Source: Candidatus Kapaibacterium sp.
GTDB taxonomy: Bacteria > Bacteroidota > Ignavibacteria > Kapaibacteriales > UBA2268
Direction of reading: 5' to 3'
NCBI GenBank assembly: GCA_938038165.1
Contig: CALHRB010000184.1
Coordinates: 1-7,684 of the forward strand
Length of the DNA: 7,684 bases
The notes under the pieces are model-generated. The model was given only the letters and a program-made list of their open reading frames with translations, did no database searches and had not been told where the DNA came from. Made by a program: the position numbers and the translations under genes. This document shows, one piece after another, positions 7,468-7,684 of this stretch; position 1 is the stretch's first letter, and every line of letters begins with the position of its first letter.

Positions 7468-7536
7468 GGTTACTGATTGGCAAATAACCCTAATAAAATA
7501 AAACATCACTCAATAAATATAATATCATCGTAATTA

Positions 7537-7684
7537 TTAATGTCCCTTTTGATTTAGCAATTTCAATGCTATTTTTTCAAATAAATTCTCTTTTTGCCAG
7601 AAAATATTAAATTCGGCAATATAGTCATAATCAATTTTAATTATTTCGGTATCCTTTGTTGCCATTAAAGCAGACCCTTTTTCG
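7537..7684 (-). CDS. 3' end of an unrecognised protein (partial)
   Basis: An open minus-strand frame enters from the right edge and ends with TAA at 7539-7537. The 48 visible C-terminal residues begin EKGSALMATKDTEIIKIDYD and end LKLLNQKGH. The codon and amino-acid make-up (Lys, Ile and Asn rich, no internal stop) matches the neighbours and supports real coding sequence. The 'GSALMATKDTEIIKIDYDYI' stretch is faintly like the last core strands of carbon-nitrogen hydrolases (nitrilase superfamily), where a '..G.S.....EII..EID...' pattern occurs. This is too weak to name a function. The gene ends 83 bp before the kinase gene on the same strand, so it could be the first gene of the same operon. 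Confidence 0.55.
   Translation of the reverse strand, partial: EKGSALMATKDTEIIKIDYDYIAEFNIFWQKENLFEKIALKLLNQKGH

Overview
The window is AT-rich (roughly one third G+C by eye). It looks like a chromosomal segment from the Bacteroidota/Chlorobiota/Ignavibacteriota group. Three things support this: a short GyrB that lacks the E. coli-type C-terminal insert and follows what looks like a DciA-like (DUF721) gene; a sensor kinase with a two-component-regulator beta-propeller plus Y_Y_Y ectodomain; and a response regulator fused to a PP2C phosphatase. Strong Shine-Dalgarno sequences in front of the two signalling genes fit Ignavibacteria-like lineages better than classical Bacteroidia. The lineage assignment is an inference.

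Left part (1-2165, + strand): the last 19 codons of a probable DUF721/DciA-like protein, a 68-bp gap, then a complete gyrB. This order is common next to dnaA-dnaN-recF, so the replication origin region may lie to the left of the window. No DnaA-box cluster was seen here.

Middle (2166-2311): a 146-bp convergent intergenic region holding one strong hairpin (2256-2293) without a U-tract. It is either a transcription-end structure or a copy of a dispersed palindromic repeat.

Right part (2312-7453, - strand): an apparent two-gene operon. The upstream gene encodes a 1301-residue membrane sensor histidine kinase: N-terminal membrane segment, about 14 beta-propeller blades, Y_Y_Y domain, second membrane segment, coiled coil, GAF-like domain, then DHp and HATPase. 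It is followed 69 bp later by a 388-residue receiver-PP2C (RsbU/SpoIIE-type) response regulator. The likely flow is an extracytoplasmic signal, kinase autophosphorylation, phosphotransfer to receiver Asp58, then control of a serine/threonine phosphatase. That phosphatase would probably act on an anti-sigma-antagonist (STAS) or similar partner not encoded here. This differs from the usual output of propeller sensors, which is an AraC-type or other DNA-binding regulator. Upstream of the kinase, at the right edge, is the 3' end of an unrecognised gene on the same strand.

The most notable points are the propeller kinase paired with a phosphatase output, a Gly-to-Val change in the kinase G2 box, and the intergenic hairpin. 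I found no CRISPR, IS element, tRNA, rRNA or phage gene. The window is ordinary housekeeping plus signalling DNA, and I do not claim a wholly new system.
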